Positions 1-7,452 of a DNA stretch of 64,000 nucleotides are shown here, piece after piece. The translations under genes and the position numbers were made by a program. The notes beneath the pieces are model-generated. The model worked only from the letters and a program-made list of their open reading frames with translations, did not search any database and was not told where the DNA came from. Source of the stretch: DAOUJI01 sp965237875 (GTDB lineage Bacteria; Chloroflexota; Dehalococcoidia; Lucifugimonadales; JAGWBF01); the NCBI GenBank assembly GCA_965237875.1, contig CBDEGP010000002.1, positions 372,001-436,000 on the forward strand. The letters run 5' to 3'. How positions within the stretch are numbered: position 1 is the first letter of the stretch; each line of letters begins with the position of its first letter.

Positions 1-507
1 GGACAGGTCCTGCTTGGTGCCTGCCGAGCGCGCTAGCTGGGCAAGGATGACTAGGATGGTCGCCCGCACGGTCGGTTGCAGAGGTACGGACACGCCATCC
101 TCACTGGGTTTCGCGAGTCCCTTGGCTCGGAGTTCCGACACCAGAGAATCGGCTAGCTTGACGTCGGCCCCATAGCCCAAGCGGGATTGAGACAATTCAT
201 GGAAATGGACGTCTTTGGATAGATCGTCGAACACGCCGTTCGCAAGTAGGCCACTGACGGCTTCTGCCAGCTTCTTCGCCATGTCTGGGTCTATCCAATT
301 TGTGGGTTCCAGCACTTCCAGTAAGCCCCGGTCCTCAAGCGGCTCGGCCAACACGGGGTCGGCGAAGTGATGTCGCCCGTACATATAGCCCGGCAGCAGA
401 ATCGAGACCTTATCGAAGAACAGGAGCAGTGACTTCACCCAGCCGCCTTCGTCGATACCCCAATAGGGCGCAGGATAGTAGTAGGCGACATCCAGACGTT
501 CGCTCAT
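1..507 (-). CDS. Partial hypothetical protein (C-terminus off the left edge)
   Basis: An open frame of 169 codons runs on the minus strand from an ATG at 507 to the first base of the window with no stop, so only the N-terminus is present. The product begins MSERLDVAYYYPAPYW and continues with a leucine-rich stretch, then mixed helical sequence; I see no signal peptide or catalytic motif. The aromatic AYYYP start followed by a WVKSLLLFFDKV segment resembles DUF6236-type proteins, but this is tentative. It starts 25 bases after the stop of the protease-like gene at 533-904 and is probably co-transcribed with it. Confidence 0.6.
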   Translation of the reverse strand, partial: MSERLDVAYYYPAPYWGIDEGGWVKSLLLFFDKVSILLPGYMYGRHHFADPVLAEPLEDRGLLEVLEPTNWIDPDMAKKLAEAVSGLLANGVFDDLSKDVHFHELSQSRLGYGADVKLADSLVSELRAKGLAKPSEDGVSVPLQPTVRATILVILAQLARSAGTKQDLS

Positions 508-532
508 CGCGTCCACCGTGGGATGTTCATTC

Positions 533-904
533 CTATTCCTTCGCCTGTATCCAGACCCGCCCGCCATCCTCGACGTCGACGTTCAGGTTGTGCCTGTGCA
601 GCAAAGACATCCCGACGAGGGGTGTCGTATCCGATGCGTAGGCAACGACCACTCTTGGCTGGCCGTCCCACAGCACCGTTACACCGTAGACCTCAAGTGT
701 CGTTTCGCTGCCGTCTGCCAGGATTACGCGGTTGACGCCTCTGTAGCCCAACCCCAACTCCGCGACCATCGTCTGCGGCAGTGTGAGGAAGCGGGTGAAA
801 CCGGTGTCCACCACGGCGTCCACGTCCCGGGCCTGTCCTGCCGGACCCCGCAATGGAAGGGACACAACCGCCTCATACGCTGTGTTCACGGTCCCCTCTA
901 TCAC
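533..904 (-). CDS. Retropepsin-like (clan AA) aspartic protease, single domain
   Basis: A 123-aa soluble protein with the single-domain aspartic protease signature: hydrophobic residues then VVDTGFT around D33-T34-G35, and a second hydrophobic-glycine element LVGMSLL near residue 97. Bacterial clan AA proteases of this size act as homodimers, each monomer giving one catalytic Asp; substrates are usually unknown. The start is a GTG whose bases overlap the TGA of the upstream gene (901-904), indicating translational coupling. Most family members occur paired with a small partner, as here. Family assignment is fairly sure; a physiological role cannot be deduced. Confidence 0.75.
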   Translation of the reverse strand: MIEGTVNTAYEAVVSLPLRGPAGQARDVDAVVDTGFTRFLTLPQTMVAELGLGYRGVNRVILADGSETTLEVYGVTVLWDGQPRVVVAYASDTTPLVGMSLLHRHNLNVDVEDGGRVWIQAKE

Positions 905-1191
905 TCGGCCCTCCGCAGAGACCCGCCCCCGATGCTGGCCACCGCCCTGTACCCCACGCGAAGCAGCCAGACGTCAATGGCGTCCGGGCACTGCGCCCGC
1001 AGGCTGTCCGATGCAGCAAGCTCGCTTTCGGCCATGGCCCAGCTCCCGCTGCCCACATCGATGGCAATGTACTCCCCGTCGTGGTCGGCTTCCACCTGCG
1101 CCTTTACGTCCCGCCTGTAGATCTCATCGCCGAGACAGGCCGTCTCATCCTTGGGCCTGCGCTGGCGCGCTGGGGTCTCTGCGTTCGTCAT
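901..1191 (-). CDS. Small hypothetical partner of the aspartic protease
   Basis: A 96-aa acidic protein. I chose the ATG at 1191 because an AGAAGGA ribosome-binding site lies just upstream; a TTG at 1206 in the same frame is the alternative. It contains EADHDGEYIAIDVGSG and ends in an RVGYRA segment, a layout seen in small proteins encoded next to retropepsin-like proteases. It overlaps the protease gene by four bases (GTGA). No membrane segment or catalytic motif is visible. It is the first gene of a probable three-gene minus-strand operon (1191 to beyond position 1). Confidence 0.6.
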   Translation of the reverse strand: MTNAETPARQRRPKDETACLGDEIYRRDVKAQVEADHDGEYIAIDVGSGSWAMAESELAASDSLRAQCPDAIDVWLLRVGYRAVASIGGGSLRRAE

Positions 1192-1364
1192 TCGCGTCCT
1201 TCTCAAGTCGTTCTTCTACACAAAACATTCTACGACAACCGGCGATTTCAGGACAACAGAAAGGCCCCGCACGCGGGGCCTCGAACAGGAGGAAGGTCGA
1301 GTGGGCCGCGGGGCAGGGCTTCCCGCTGGCGCGTCGGTTCGCCTGGCCCCTCGGCTTGTGTTCC

Positions 1365-1535
1365 TCCGTCCATACTCGTCACACTACAGGAATCGCGAGT
1401 CTTGGTGCGCCGACAGGCTGCCGAGCGACATCTCGAAGATGGCGGTATCTACCGTAAGCGCTGGTGGGCCTACGTGGACGGTAGGCAGTACCATCTTCGA
1501 GATGTGGTTGGGGGCTCTGTGAGCCTCTCAGGGCC
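1365..1535 (-). repeat. R2 interspersed repeat, imperfect-palindrome element
   Basis: About 170 bp that recur inverted at 50565-50728 with roughly 80 percent identity by eye. The core (about 1420-1512) is itself palindromic: it opens with CGACATCTCGAAGATGG and closes with CCATCTTCGAGATGTGG. It lies in the gene-free stretch 1192-1804, in which nothing else is recognised apart from a GC-rich run. It has no coding capacity and behaves like a MITE or REP-type non-autonomous element. Confidence 0.7.
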
Positions 1536-1804
1536 TGGCACCCCGTGACTGATGGACGGTATAAGAGTTGGCGACGCCGCTCCATGTCCCTCACTGGGAG
1601 GCTCCCTCAACCCAGACGCTGCCGCCCCCTCAGCCTATCAGTCGCTCGCCGGCCTAACCTGGTTTCGTAGAAGGCTAGACCACCGAGTCAGGGATGCTCC
1701 CCTACATACCGAAAGCCTAGCAAGGGAGTAGCCAATGCCCCGACCTGCTCCCCGTCAGTCTGGAATCTTGAGATTCATCACTGACTTTCAGCTCTCTTCT
1801 GTAC

Positions 1805-2221
1805 TCACACTTCCAGAATACTCTCTATATCTATGTCGACAATATGCTGACTGAAAGCATTGCGTTCCTCTTCTGTCTGTCTATGCCTACTTACGGAAAG
1901 CCTCTTGGAGGTGTAAGTGACTCCCTTCATGGCCAACACCTTAAGACTTCTTACGTCCGGTCGTAACGTCGGGTCGCCTTCATCCTCCAGCTCTTCCGGT
2001 TCACTCTCCATAAGAATCCGAATGGGACCTCGCTGTCCCTCGACTTTCCCGGTTGCGGACTCTCCTTCAGGCGGGTTAGATGGCACGGTCTCAACCACTA
2101 GGATGCCGCCGTACCTGGATGCCGCCGTACCTGTCGTCCGGGTCGTCCAGTCCATTGCGAGGTAGTAGAACCTCCACGCTTGTCCCTTAGGGAAGGTTGT
2201 GTGGTTCAACTCCGCGGGCAT
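1805..2221 (-). CDS. Hypothetical protein overlapping the HEPN/RES gene
   Basis: A 138-aa frame whose ATG at 2221 lies 35 bases inside the 3' end of the HEPN/RES gene, so it may be translationally coupled. No family is recognised; the product has an aromatic N-terminal part (WRFYYLAMDW), an acidic middle and a charged C-terminus. A perfect 16-bp tandem duplication (2101-2132) sits inside the frame. Because 16 is not a multiple of three it changes the reading frame, so either the N-terminal or the C-terminal part may be read differently from the ancestral gene. Confidence 0.4.
   Translation of the reverse strand: MPAELNHTTFPKGQAWRFYYLAMDWTTRTTGTAASRYGGILVVETVPSNPPEGESATGKVEGQRGPIRILMESEPEELEDEGDPTLRPDVRSLKVLAMKGVTYTSKRLSVSRHRQTEEERNAFSQHIVDIDIESILEV
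2101..2132. repeat. 16-bp perfect tandem duplication inside a coding frame
   Basis: The unit GGATGCCGCCGTACCT occurs twice back to back with no mismatch. It lies in the hypothetical gene 1805-2221 and shifts its frame, the mark of a recent slippage event. Confidence 0.85.
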
Positions 2222-3326
2222 GATTGAACAACACTACATTGCGACCGTCGCCACCAGTTTGGGAGGACAGGAAGATGATCCCGTCAATGCGCGGGTCCAC
2301 TTTGTGGACCAGGTATTCAGCCACGGCCTGGGTGGAGAGATATTCCAGCGCCTCATCCTGTGGCATCACTGGTCGACTAATCTCGCTTACCAAGTGCCTG
2401 AAAAACTCTGCACGTCCTTCTTGCTCAGAATAGTTAGGATCAAAGTAGCTTCCTCTAGCATAGACATTGGACAGCACGTCTAAGTCAAGCAATCTTACCG
2501 ACCGCAACAAGTCGAACCTTGCCACCACCACGTGCGCGCCCACAGGGGCACGCACGTGGGAAACACAAGTGCGATGGTCCATAGCACCGTAGAAGACCGG
2601 AATCCCCTGTGCGTTCATACGTCCTGATTTCGCCAACTTTGATGGCGGAGAACTCATTTCGCGGGACGGAGAACTAAGTACGGTCTCAAGTTCCTCGGTG
2701 GATAGGGCAGCGCGTGCTCGCCACACAGAGGCATCTTGGTCACCCGGGCTAATTTCACGTACCACCGGCCTGTCGTCAGTAGCCGTATGAGCACTTAAGT
2801 CTCCGAAGATAAAGCGCAGCATCTCTTCGGATTCTGTGCTGAAGAACCTTGAGCGAGACCGTATCTCGCGCCGAAGCTCCGCCCAAGTATAGAGGAACCC
2901 CAAATCATTTGGCCCTCGAGTCTCGTACATAGCATCGCTACCGTAGGAGTCTTCACTGCCTTCTCTTATAGCCCGATGGCCGTGCTGGTCAGACAGCAAC
3001 GCTGTTATATCGACAGCGACCTTTTCATCCAGGCCAGCAATCTCTGCGATTATGTACTCTACAGAATCACCTCTGCGCTCCCACTTCCCCTCACTCGCCT
3101 CCATGTATTCGTATGGCTCACTCGGATAGTCAGGGGTAAGCTCAAAGTGTTCTTGTAGTACATCGTGGGTACGGTCAGCAAGGTTCTCAAGCGTCACCGC
3201 TTCTCGGGTTTCACCGCAGTAGCTGCATATGGTGGGACCGCATTGAGCCTTCACTTCGGAGGCTAGGAACTGGTTGCCGATGCATTCGTGGCAAACACAT
3301 TTGGAACAGTTATCTTTCGTTGCCAA
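2187..3326 (-). CDS. HEPN/RES N-terminal domain plus RES-domain protein
   Basis: A 379-aa protein. Residues 7-38 carry two cysteine pairs (CSKCVCHEC and CSYC), the zinc-ribbon-like start of proteins annotated as HEPN/RES N-terminal domain. The C-terminal third (about 190-360) fits a RES domain: GRMNAQGIPVFYGA (R236, Y246) followed by a CVSHVRAPVG segment. RES domains degrade NAD+ and poison growth. Here the residue normally glutamate in the E-V-R motif is histidine (H257), so activity may be altered. The start is a TTG with AAAGGA seven bases upstream. It follows two small membrane genes and no Xre antitoxin is visible. Confidence 0.75.
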   Translation of the reverse strand: MATKDNCSKCVCHECIGNQFLASEVKAQCGPTICSYCGETREAVTLENLADRTHDVLQEHFELTPDYPSEPYEYMEASEGKWERRGDSVEYIIAEIAGLDEKVAVDITALLSDQHGHRAIREGSEDSYGSDAMYETRGPNDLGFLYTWAELRREIRSRSRFFSTESEEMLRFIFGDLSAHTATDDRPVVREISPGDQDASVWRARAALSTEELETVLSSPSREMSSPPSKLAKSGRMNAQGIPVFYGAMDHRTCVSHVRAPVGAHVVVARFDLLRSVRLLDLDVLSNVYARGSYFDPNYSEQEGRAEFFRHLVSEISRPVMPQDEALEYLSTQAVAEYLVHKVDPRIDGIIFLSSQTGGDGRNVVLFNHARGVEPHNLP

Positions 3327-3346
3327 TTTGGATTCCTTTCAATTAT

Positions 3347-3541
3347 TCAGTCTTCTTCGCCAGGGGCGCTCTGCGACTGTTCTTGAGAGTCGCTTCGATT
3401 CGGCGTTAGGTTCCCCCATTCCAGCAAGAAGCGCCTCAACGGGTCCGAAACCACCGTGCTTAGCAGCACACCAACTATAGTCAGAGATACCGCCGACCAG
3501 ATTGGTGTGAGTTCAAGCATCCAAAGGAACGACAACAGCAA
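3347..3541 (-). CDS. Small membrane protein (one to two TM segments)
   Basis: A 64-aa frame starting at TTG (an internal ATG at residue 8 is an alternative). Residues 1-30 are hydrophobic and would form one membrane span; the tail is polar and acidic, ending GEED. It overlaps the upstream small membrane gene by 29 bases and ends 20 bases before the HEPN/RES gene, so the three probably form one transcript. No family is recognised. Such a small protein could be a membrane partner of the RES protein, but that rests only on position. Confidence 0.45.
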   Translation of the reverse strand: MLLSFLWMLELTPIWSAVSLTIVGVLLSTVVSDPLRRFLLEWGNLTPNRSDSQEQSQSAPGEED

Positions 3542-3755
3542 CCAGAATGACCGGGAAAAACAAGATAGCCATTGCGAGCGCCTGCGTTCCTGGGCCGCTC
3601 AATGGGCAATCTTTCCGCTTTTTGGCGATGTCAAGAATCCACCGAGCCGCCGGCGCCCAGAAGACACCGCCGAACAAAACCGTTGGCAGCGGCAATATCA
3701 GAATCTCCAGCGGACCGCCAACTTCACTCAATGCTGCAACCCAGTAAATCATCAT
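3513..3755 (-). CDS. Small membrane protein, three hydrophobic stretches
   Basis: An 80-aa frame with hydrophobic segments at about 3-10, 17-35 and 60-77 and a basic loop (AKKRKD) between the last two, consistent with a small integral membrane protein. It is the first gene of the group 3755 to 2187 (possibly to 1805), overlapping the next small gene by 29 bases. Its upstream edge abuts the IS1380-type remnant beginning at 3781, so its promoter may have been altered by that insertion. No family is recognised. Confidence 0.4.
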   Translation of the reverse strand: MMIYWVAALSEVGGPLEILILPLPTVLFGGVFWAPAARWILDIAKKRKDCPLSGPGTQALAMAILFFPVILVAVVVPLDA

Positions 3756-3780
3756 GACGGCCAGCGCAAGCGCCTAGATT

Positions 3781-3922
3781 CCCCACCTAGATAAGAGGAA
3801 GACCTCGTTGGAGCCCGCTTCGCAGCGGGCTATGATGTTTGTTGCACAGACAAAGCCATCACCAACGAGGTGCACCTATTATGAAGCAAGGGGTTCTGCC
3901 GTTCCAGTACGAGGAGGAGAAG
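3781..3922 (+). mobile_element. 5' remnant of an IS1380-type element
   Basis: These 142 bp begin with CCCCACCTAG and match, inverted, the right end of the complete IS1380-type copy at 5402-7258, including the transposase start codon (3881) and its first residues. The copy is cut at 3922 by the IS66-type element; its remaining transposase gene is absent, so this is dead sequence. Confidence 0.8.
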
Positions 3923-5379
3923 GTAACTGTTCAGACTGGCCTGAATCTGCGTCGAGGCCACGAGTGGAAATAGGGGCGACACAGGTAGACTGTCGGCATG
4001 GATCTGCCTTTGGATTTAGCCGCGGTCTCCCGTGAGGAATTGATTGAACTCGTTGGTCAACTGCTCAGCCATAATAGGGCTTTGGAAGCCCGAATCGCCG
4101 AGTTGGAAGGCCAACAGAAGCCTCCGACAAGTAGGCTAGAGGAGAGGAACCCGCCCTCGTGGATCAAGGGCAACCGGCCGGCCCATCCCAAGAAGGAACG
4201 CCGGAAACGCACCCACGGCTTTGCTCGGCGGCGGGATGAACCCACCCATAGAGTGGAGCACGCTACGGCCAGTTGCCCCGACTGCGGGATTTCCCTCCAG
4301 GGCGGCCGGGTGCGGGGTCGCCGGCAGGTGATTTCCATACCCCGGGTGCGTGCACGGGTGACCGAGCACGTGGTGTTGGAACGCACCTGCTGGAACTGCC
4401 GGAAAAGGTGGACCCCAGAACCGGACTGGAGCGTCTTCGTTGTGGGCCGACAACGGATGGGGATATCGGTGCAGAGTGAAGTAAGCGTGCTCCGGGAGGA
4501 GTGCAGACTGCCCTTTGGCGTGATTCAACGCTACCTGAAGTGGCGCTATGGCCTGCCTCTCAGCATGGGAGGACTGGTGGCGTTGACCCGTGGGGCGGCC
4601 GAGCGCGGCCGAGAGGATTACGCCCGGTTGCAAGAAGAGATACGAGCCAGTCCGGTGGTGTACGGGGACGAGACGGGCTGGCGCCAAGACGGCCGCAACG
4701 GCTATCTCTGGAGCTTCAGCGCTCCCACGGTGCGTTGCTTCCTATACCGGCCAGGCCGCAGCCAGACAGTGGTGCAGGAGGTGTTGGGAGATGAGTTCGA
4801 CGGGGTGTTGGTCAGCGACTTCTACGGCGCCTACAACGTGCACCAGGGTCTGCATCAGCGGTGTTGGACCCACCTGTTGCGGGACATCCACCATCTGAAG
4901 GAGCAACACCCTCAAGACCCGGACCTAGCCGCATGGTCCCTACAGGTTCGGGAAGTGTATGACCATGCCCAAGCCTACCCCGGCCCTGACCCGGGACTGC
5001 CGGAAACGGTGCAGCAGTCCCAGCGAGTAAAGCGCCAGCGCCACTATCAGCAGCAACTATGGTCCATCTGCAAGCCTTACTTGGACGCCGACGCGCCAAT
5101 GAGGGTGTTGTGCCAACGAGTGGAACGCTTCTTGCCCGAGCTGTTTACATTCGTCGCTGACCCCCGGGTGAGCGCGGACAACAACGCCGCGGAACGCAGC
5201 CTGCGTCCGCCGGTGGTGAGCCGGAAGATTAGCGGCGGAACCCGTTCAGAGCAGGGCAGTGAGACCAAGAGCATCCTGGCCTCTCTATTCGGCACATGGC
5301 GCCTGCAAGCACGCAACCCCTACCAAGCCCTGTACTCCATCCTCTCCAAACCCCTATCCGCCCCAGTCTGAACAGTTAC
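3923..5379 (+). mobile_element. IS66-family insertion sequence, single-ORF type
   Basis: A 1457-bp element with perfect 17-bp terminal inverted repeats GTAACTGTTCAGACTGG at 3923-3939 and 5363-5379. It carries one large transposase and no tnpA/tnpB accessory genes, as in single-ORF members of IS66. No 8-bp target duplication is visible (left flank ends GGAGAAG, right flank starts CCGCCGGG), so one flank was probably rearranged after insertion. Confidence 0.85.
3998..5371 (+). CDS. IS66 family transposase
   Basis: A 457-aa DDE transposase that moves the surrounding element. It has an N-terminal leucine-rich coiled segment (residues 8-40), a basic region, and zinc-finger cysteines in ASCPDCGI and CWNCRKR at about 90-140. 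The catalytic triad is in VVYGDETGWR, VLVSDFYGAYN and DNNAAERSLRP. The length is usual for the family. Its stop codon lies inside the right terminal inverted repeat. The frame is intact, so the element may still be active. Confidence 0.92.
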   Translation: MDLPLDLAAVSREELIELVGQLLSHNRALEARIAELEGQQKPPTSRLEERNPPSWIKGNRPAHPKKERRKRTHGFARRRDEPTHRVEHATASCPDCGISLQGGRVRGRRQVISIPRVRARVTEHVVLERTCWNCRKRWTPEPDWSVFVVGRQRMGISVQSEVSVLREECRLPFGVIQRYLKWRYGLPLSMGGLVALTRGAAERGREDYARLQEEIRASPVVYGDETGWRQDGRNGYLWSFSAPTVRCFLYRPGRSQTVVQEVLGDEFDGVLVSDFYGAYNVHQGLHQRCWTHLLRDIHHLKEQHPQDPDLAAWSLQVREVYDHAQAYPGPDPGLPETVQQSQRVKRQRHYQQQLWSICKPYLDADAPMRVLCQRVERFLPELFTFVADPRVSADNNAAERSLRPPVVSRKISGGTRSEQGSETKSILASLFGTWRLQARNPYQALYSILSKPLSAPV

Positions 5380-5401
5380 CCGCCGGGCCATTGCCCAAAT
5401 C

Positions 5402-7258
5402 CCCCACCTAACATTGTTGGGAGTTGCTTCGTGTGGTTGCAGGGCGTGTTCGGTGTCGACCAGGGGTGACGCATGACATGATCGGGCGTGGACAGGGTCT
5501 CGGGCGAGGCCTTTGAGGGTATCGGCAGCGCTCCCCCACCAATTGTGGGTGTTTTCAGGCCGAAGAAGGCATGGCTGGGCCTGGCAACTCGGCTGAGTCG
5601 CCTTCAACCGATGGTCCAGCAGGACGGCCTATGCCGGCTACGGCTCGGCAGCCAGCGCCGATATCCTCTGGCGCGCCCTGAGCAGCAACGCGTATGAGGG
5701 ATGGCCACGGGCCAGACGGATGATCAGTCTCCTGGCGTGACTCACCACACGGCCCGGCAGGGCGATCAGTACGAAGCGGACTGCCTTCAGACGCCTGCTC
5801 ACCCACTCCTGGCCCAACACCAGCCGCTTCATCGCAGAGTTCAGGTTGAACGCCAGCGCCGCTATCGCCCACCATGCGGCGTTGGCGCCGAACAGGCCCG
5901 ACGGCAGCCTGCCCCCGGCAAGGTCACTCTTGAGAACGCCGTGGACCTCCTCGCCCTTGCCGCATCTCTGCCTCGACCACCAGATCAACTCATCTCCCGC
6001 AAGAGTCCGGTTGGTCACCACTCCGAATACCTTGTGCCAACCCCTGCCGGACAACTCCATGGCAGCAAAGGGCAACTCCATCTGACCCTCCATTCCCGGC
6101 AGCGGCTGTTCGATCAACCGCTCCCTGGTAGCTATGAACCGGTACTCAGGGCTGTTCCTGGCGTGGCCTATCCAGTTGGGAACGAAGTTCACCTCAGCCC
6201 ACTGCTGACCCGTGTCCACACGGCGCTCGCCCACCTTGCGGTACAGTGGCTGCCACTCCTCATCGGCAACCTGCGACACCGCGCGCCGGAACTCCGCCGT
6301 CACGTCAACCCCCACCGCAAACTCGATCACCCCGAACCGCTCGTCCCTGCCCTCGGCGCAGTACCGCAGAAGCTCCTGCTGGTACCCGGCCGTGTCAGAC
6401 CGCAGCATCACCTTGTCCACCCCGGCAGGCAGATGCCCCAGCGCTTCGGTCAACACTCGCAGCTGCTGATGGCCCGCAGGTACGTTGCCGTCCCGAAACT
6501 CCGAATGCAACACCAAGTCAGCCTCTGCCCAGTAGGTCGTCAGCGGCTGGTACGCGCTGTACTTCTTGTAGCTGTAGAGCGACTCCTGCTTGTGCGTCTC
6601 CACCAGGGTGGCGTCCATGTCCAGCGTGGCCTCCCTATGAGGCGAACGGCTCTGCACGAAGCCCACCAGGTCGGCGTTCACCTTCCCCAGCCCTCTCAGC
6701 GCTTCGTTGGGAGAAGGTATGAATGCCCTGTGAGCTTCCCGCTTCGCCTCCTCGTCCGCGTCGTGGAACCTCTCCAGGTAGCGGAACACCGCAGACTCCG
6801 ACGGCACGCTCCGTCGACGCTCCACACGCCATCTCTCCAGGAGCGCCCTGCGCTCTCTGCCACCCATGCCCCAACTCTCGATCTCGCGAATCACCCTGCA
6901 CAGCCCTTCGTCCTTCTCGAGGATGTCCAGGTCGGACACTGACTCGCCCCCTGCCAGGTTCAGCAGTATCAGCGAGGTGACTATCTGGCTGTCCGTCCAG
7001 CCCTGTCCACACCCCCGTAGTCCAACGTGGCGCTCTGCCGATGACCTCAAGCCGGACGCGTGTATCAACTCCAGGTACGTCATCAGCCCCGACAGCCCCG
7101 TCATACCCGTCGAACTCTTCTCCTGCTCGTACTGGAACGGCAGTAAGCCTTGCCTCATAATAGGTGCACCTCGTTGGTGATCGTTTCTCTCTTCCAAAAA
7201 ACATCTTAGCCCCCTTCACGGCGGGCTCCAACGAGGTCTTCCTCTCACCTAGGTGGGG
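5402..7258 (-). mobile_element. IS1380-family insertion sequence, complete copy
   Basis: A 1857-bp element on the minus strand. Its ends share CCCCACCTA as terminal inverted repeat (5402-5410; complement at 7250-7258). AATC flanks both sides (5398-5401 and 7259-7262), consistent with a 4-bp target duplication. It is inverted relative to the remnant at 3781-3922. Between the left end and the transposase stop (5402-5637) no other gene is seen. Confidence 0.82.
5638..7158 (-). CDS. IS1380 family transposase
   Basis: A 506-aa DDE transposase when started at the ATG at 7158 (MRQGLLPFQYEQEK), the same start preserved in the remnant at 3881; a longer frame to 7197 is unlikely. Catalytic regions are visible as LDMDATLVE (about residue 182), MLRSDTAGYQ, and the C-terminal KGEEVHGVLKSDL segment. 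The length and the basic C-terminal tail fit IS1380 transposases. The frame is intact, and the gene fills most of the element. Confidence 0.9.
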   Translation of the reverse strand: MRQGLLPFQYEQEKSSTGMTGLSGLMTYLELIHASGLRSSAERHVGLRGCGQGWTDSQIVTSLILLNLAGGESVSDLDILEKDEGLCRVIREIESWGMGGRERRALLERWRVERRRSVPSESAVFRYLERFHDADEEAKREAHRAFIPSPNEALRGLGKVNADLVGFVQSRSPHREATLDMDATLVETHKQESLYSYKKYSAYQPLTTYWAEADLVLHSEFRDGNVPAGHQQLRVLTEALGHLPAGVDKVMLRSDTAGYQQELLRYCAEGRDERFGVIEFAVGVDVTAEFRRAVSQVADEEWQPLYRKVGERRVDTGQQWAEVNFVPNWIGHARNSPEYRFIATRERLIEQPLPGMEGQMELPFAAMELSGRGWHKVFGVVTNRTLAGDELIWWSRQRCGKGEEVHGVLKSDLAGGRLPSGLFGANAAWWAIAALAFNLNSAMKRLVLGQEWVSRRLKAVRFVLIALPGRVVSHARRLIIRLARGHPSYALLLRARQRISALAAEP

Positions 7259-7452
7259 AATCTAAGATTGGTTGACAAGTTGAATCGCATTGGATTACTT
7301 TATACCCTGATTGCCTATTGCGTTTAACGTAGGGGATAGGCCGAAGTTTGAGAGCCGGCGGGAAGGGGTGGACGTGTAGTGTCGGACTACCTTTTGCCGC
7401 GGGCGCTCTACAATAAGGGTCACCTGGACAGGTCGCATTATTGGAGGGAGCA

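Noticed and set aside
5701..6942. 413-codon plus-strand frame
   Set aside because: It lies fully opposite the IS1380 transposase and its sequence is an antisense shadow rich in His, Arg and Pro.
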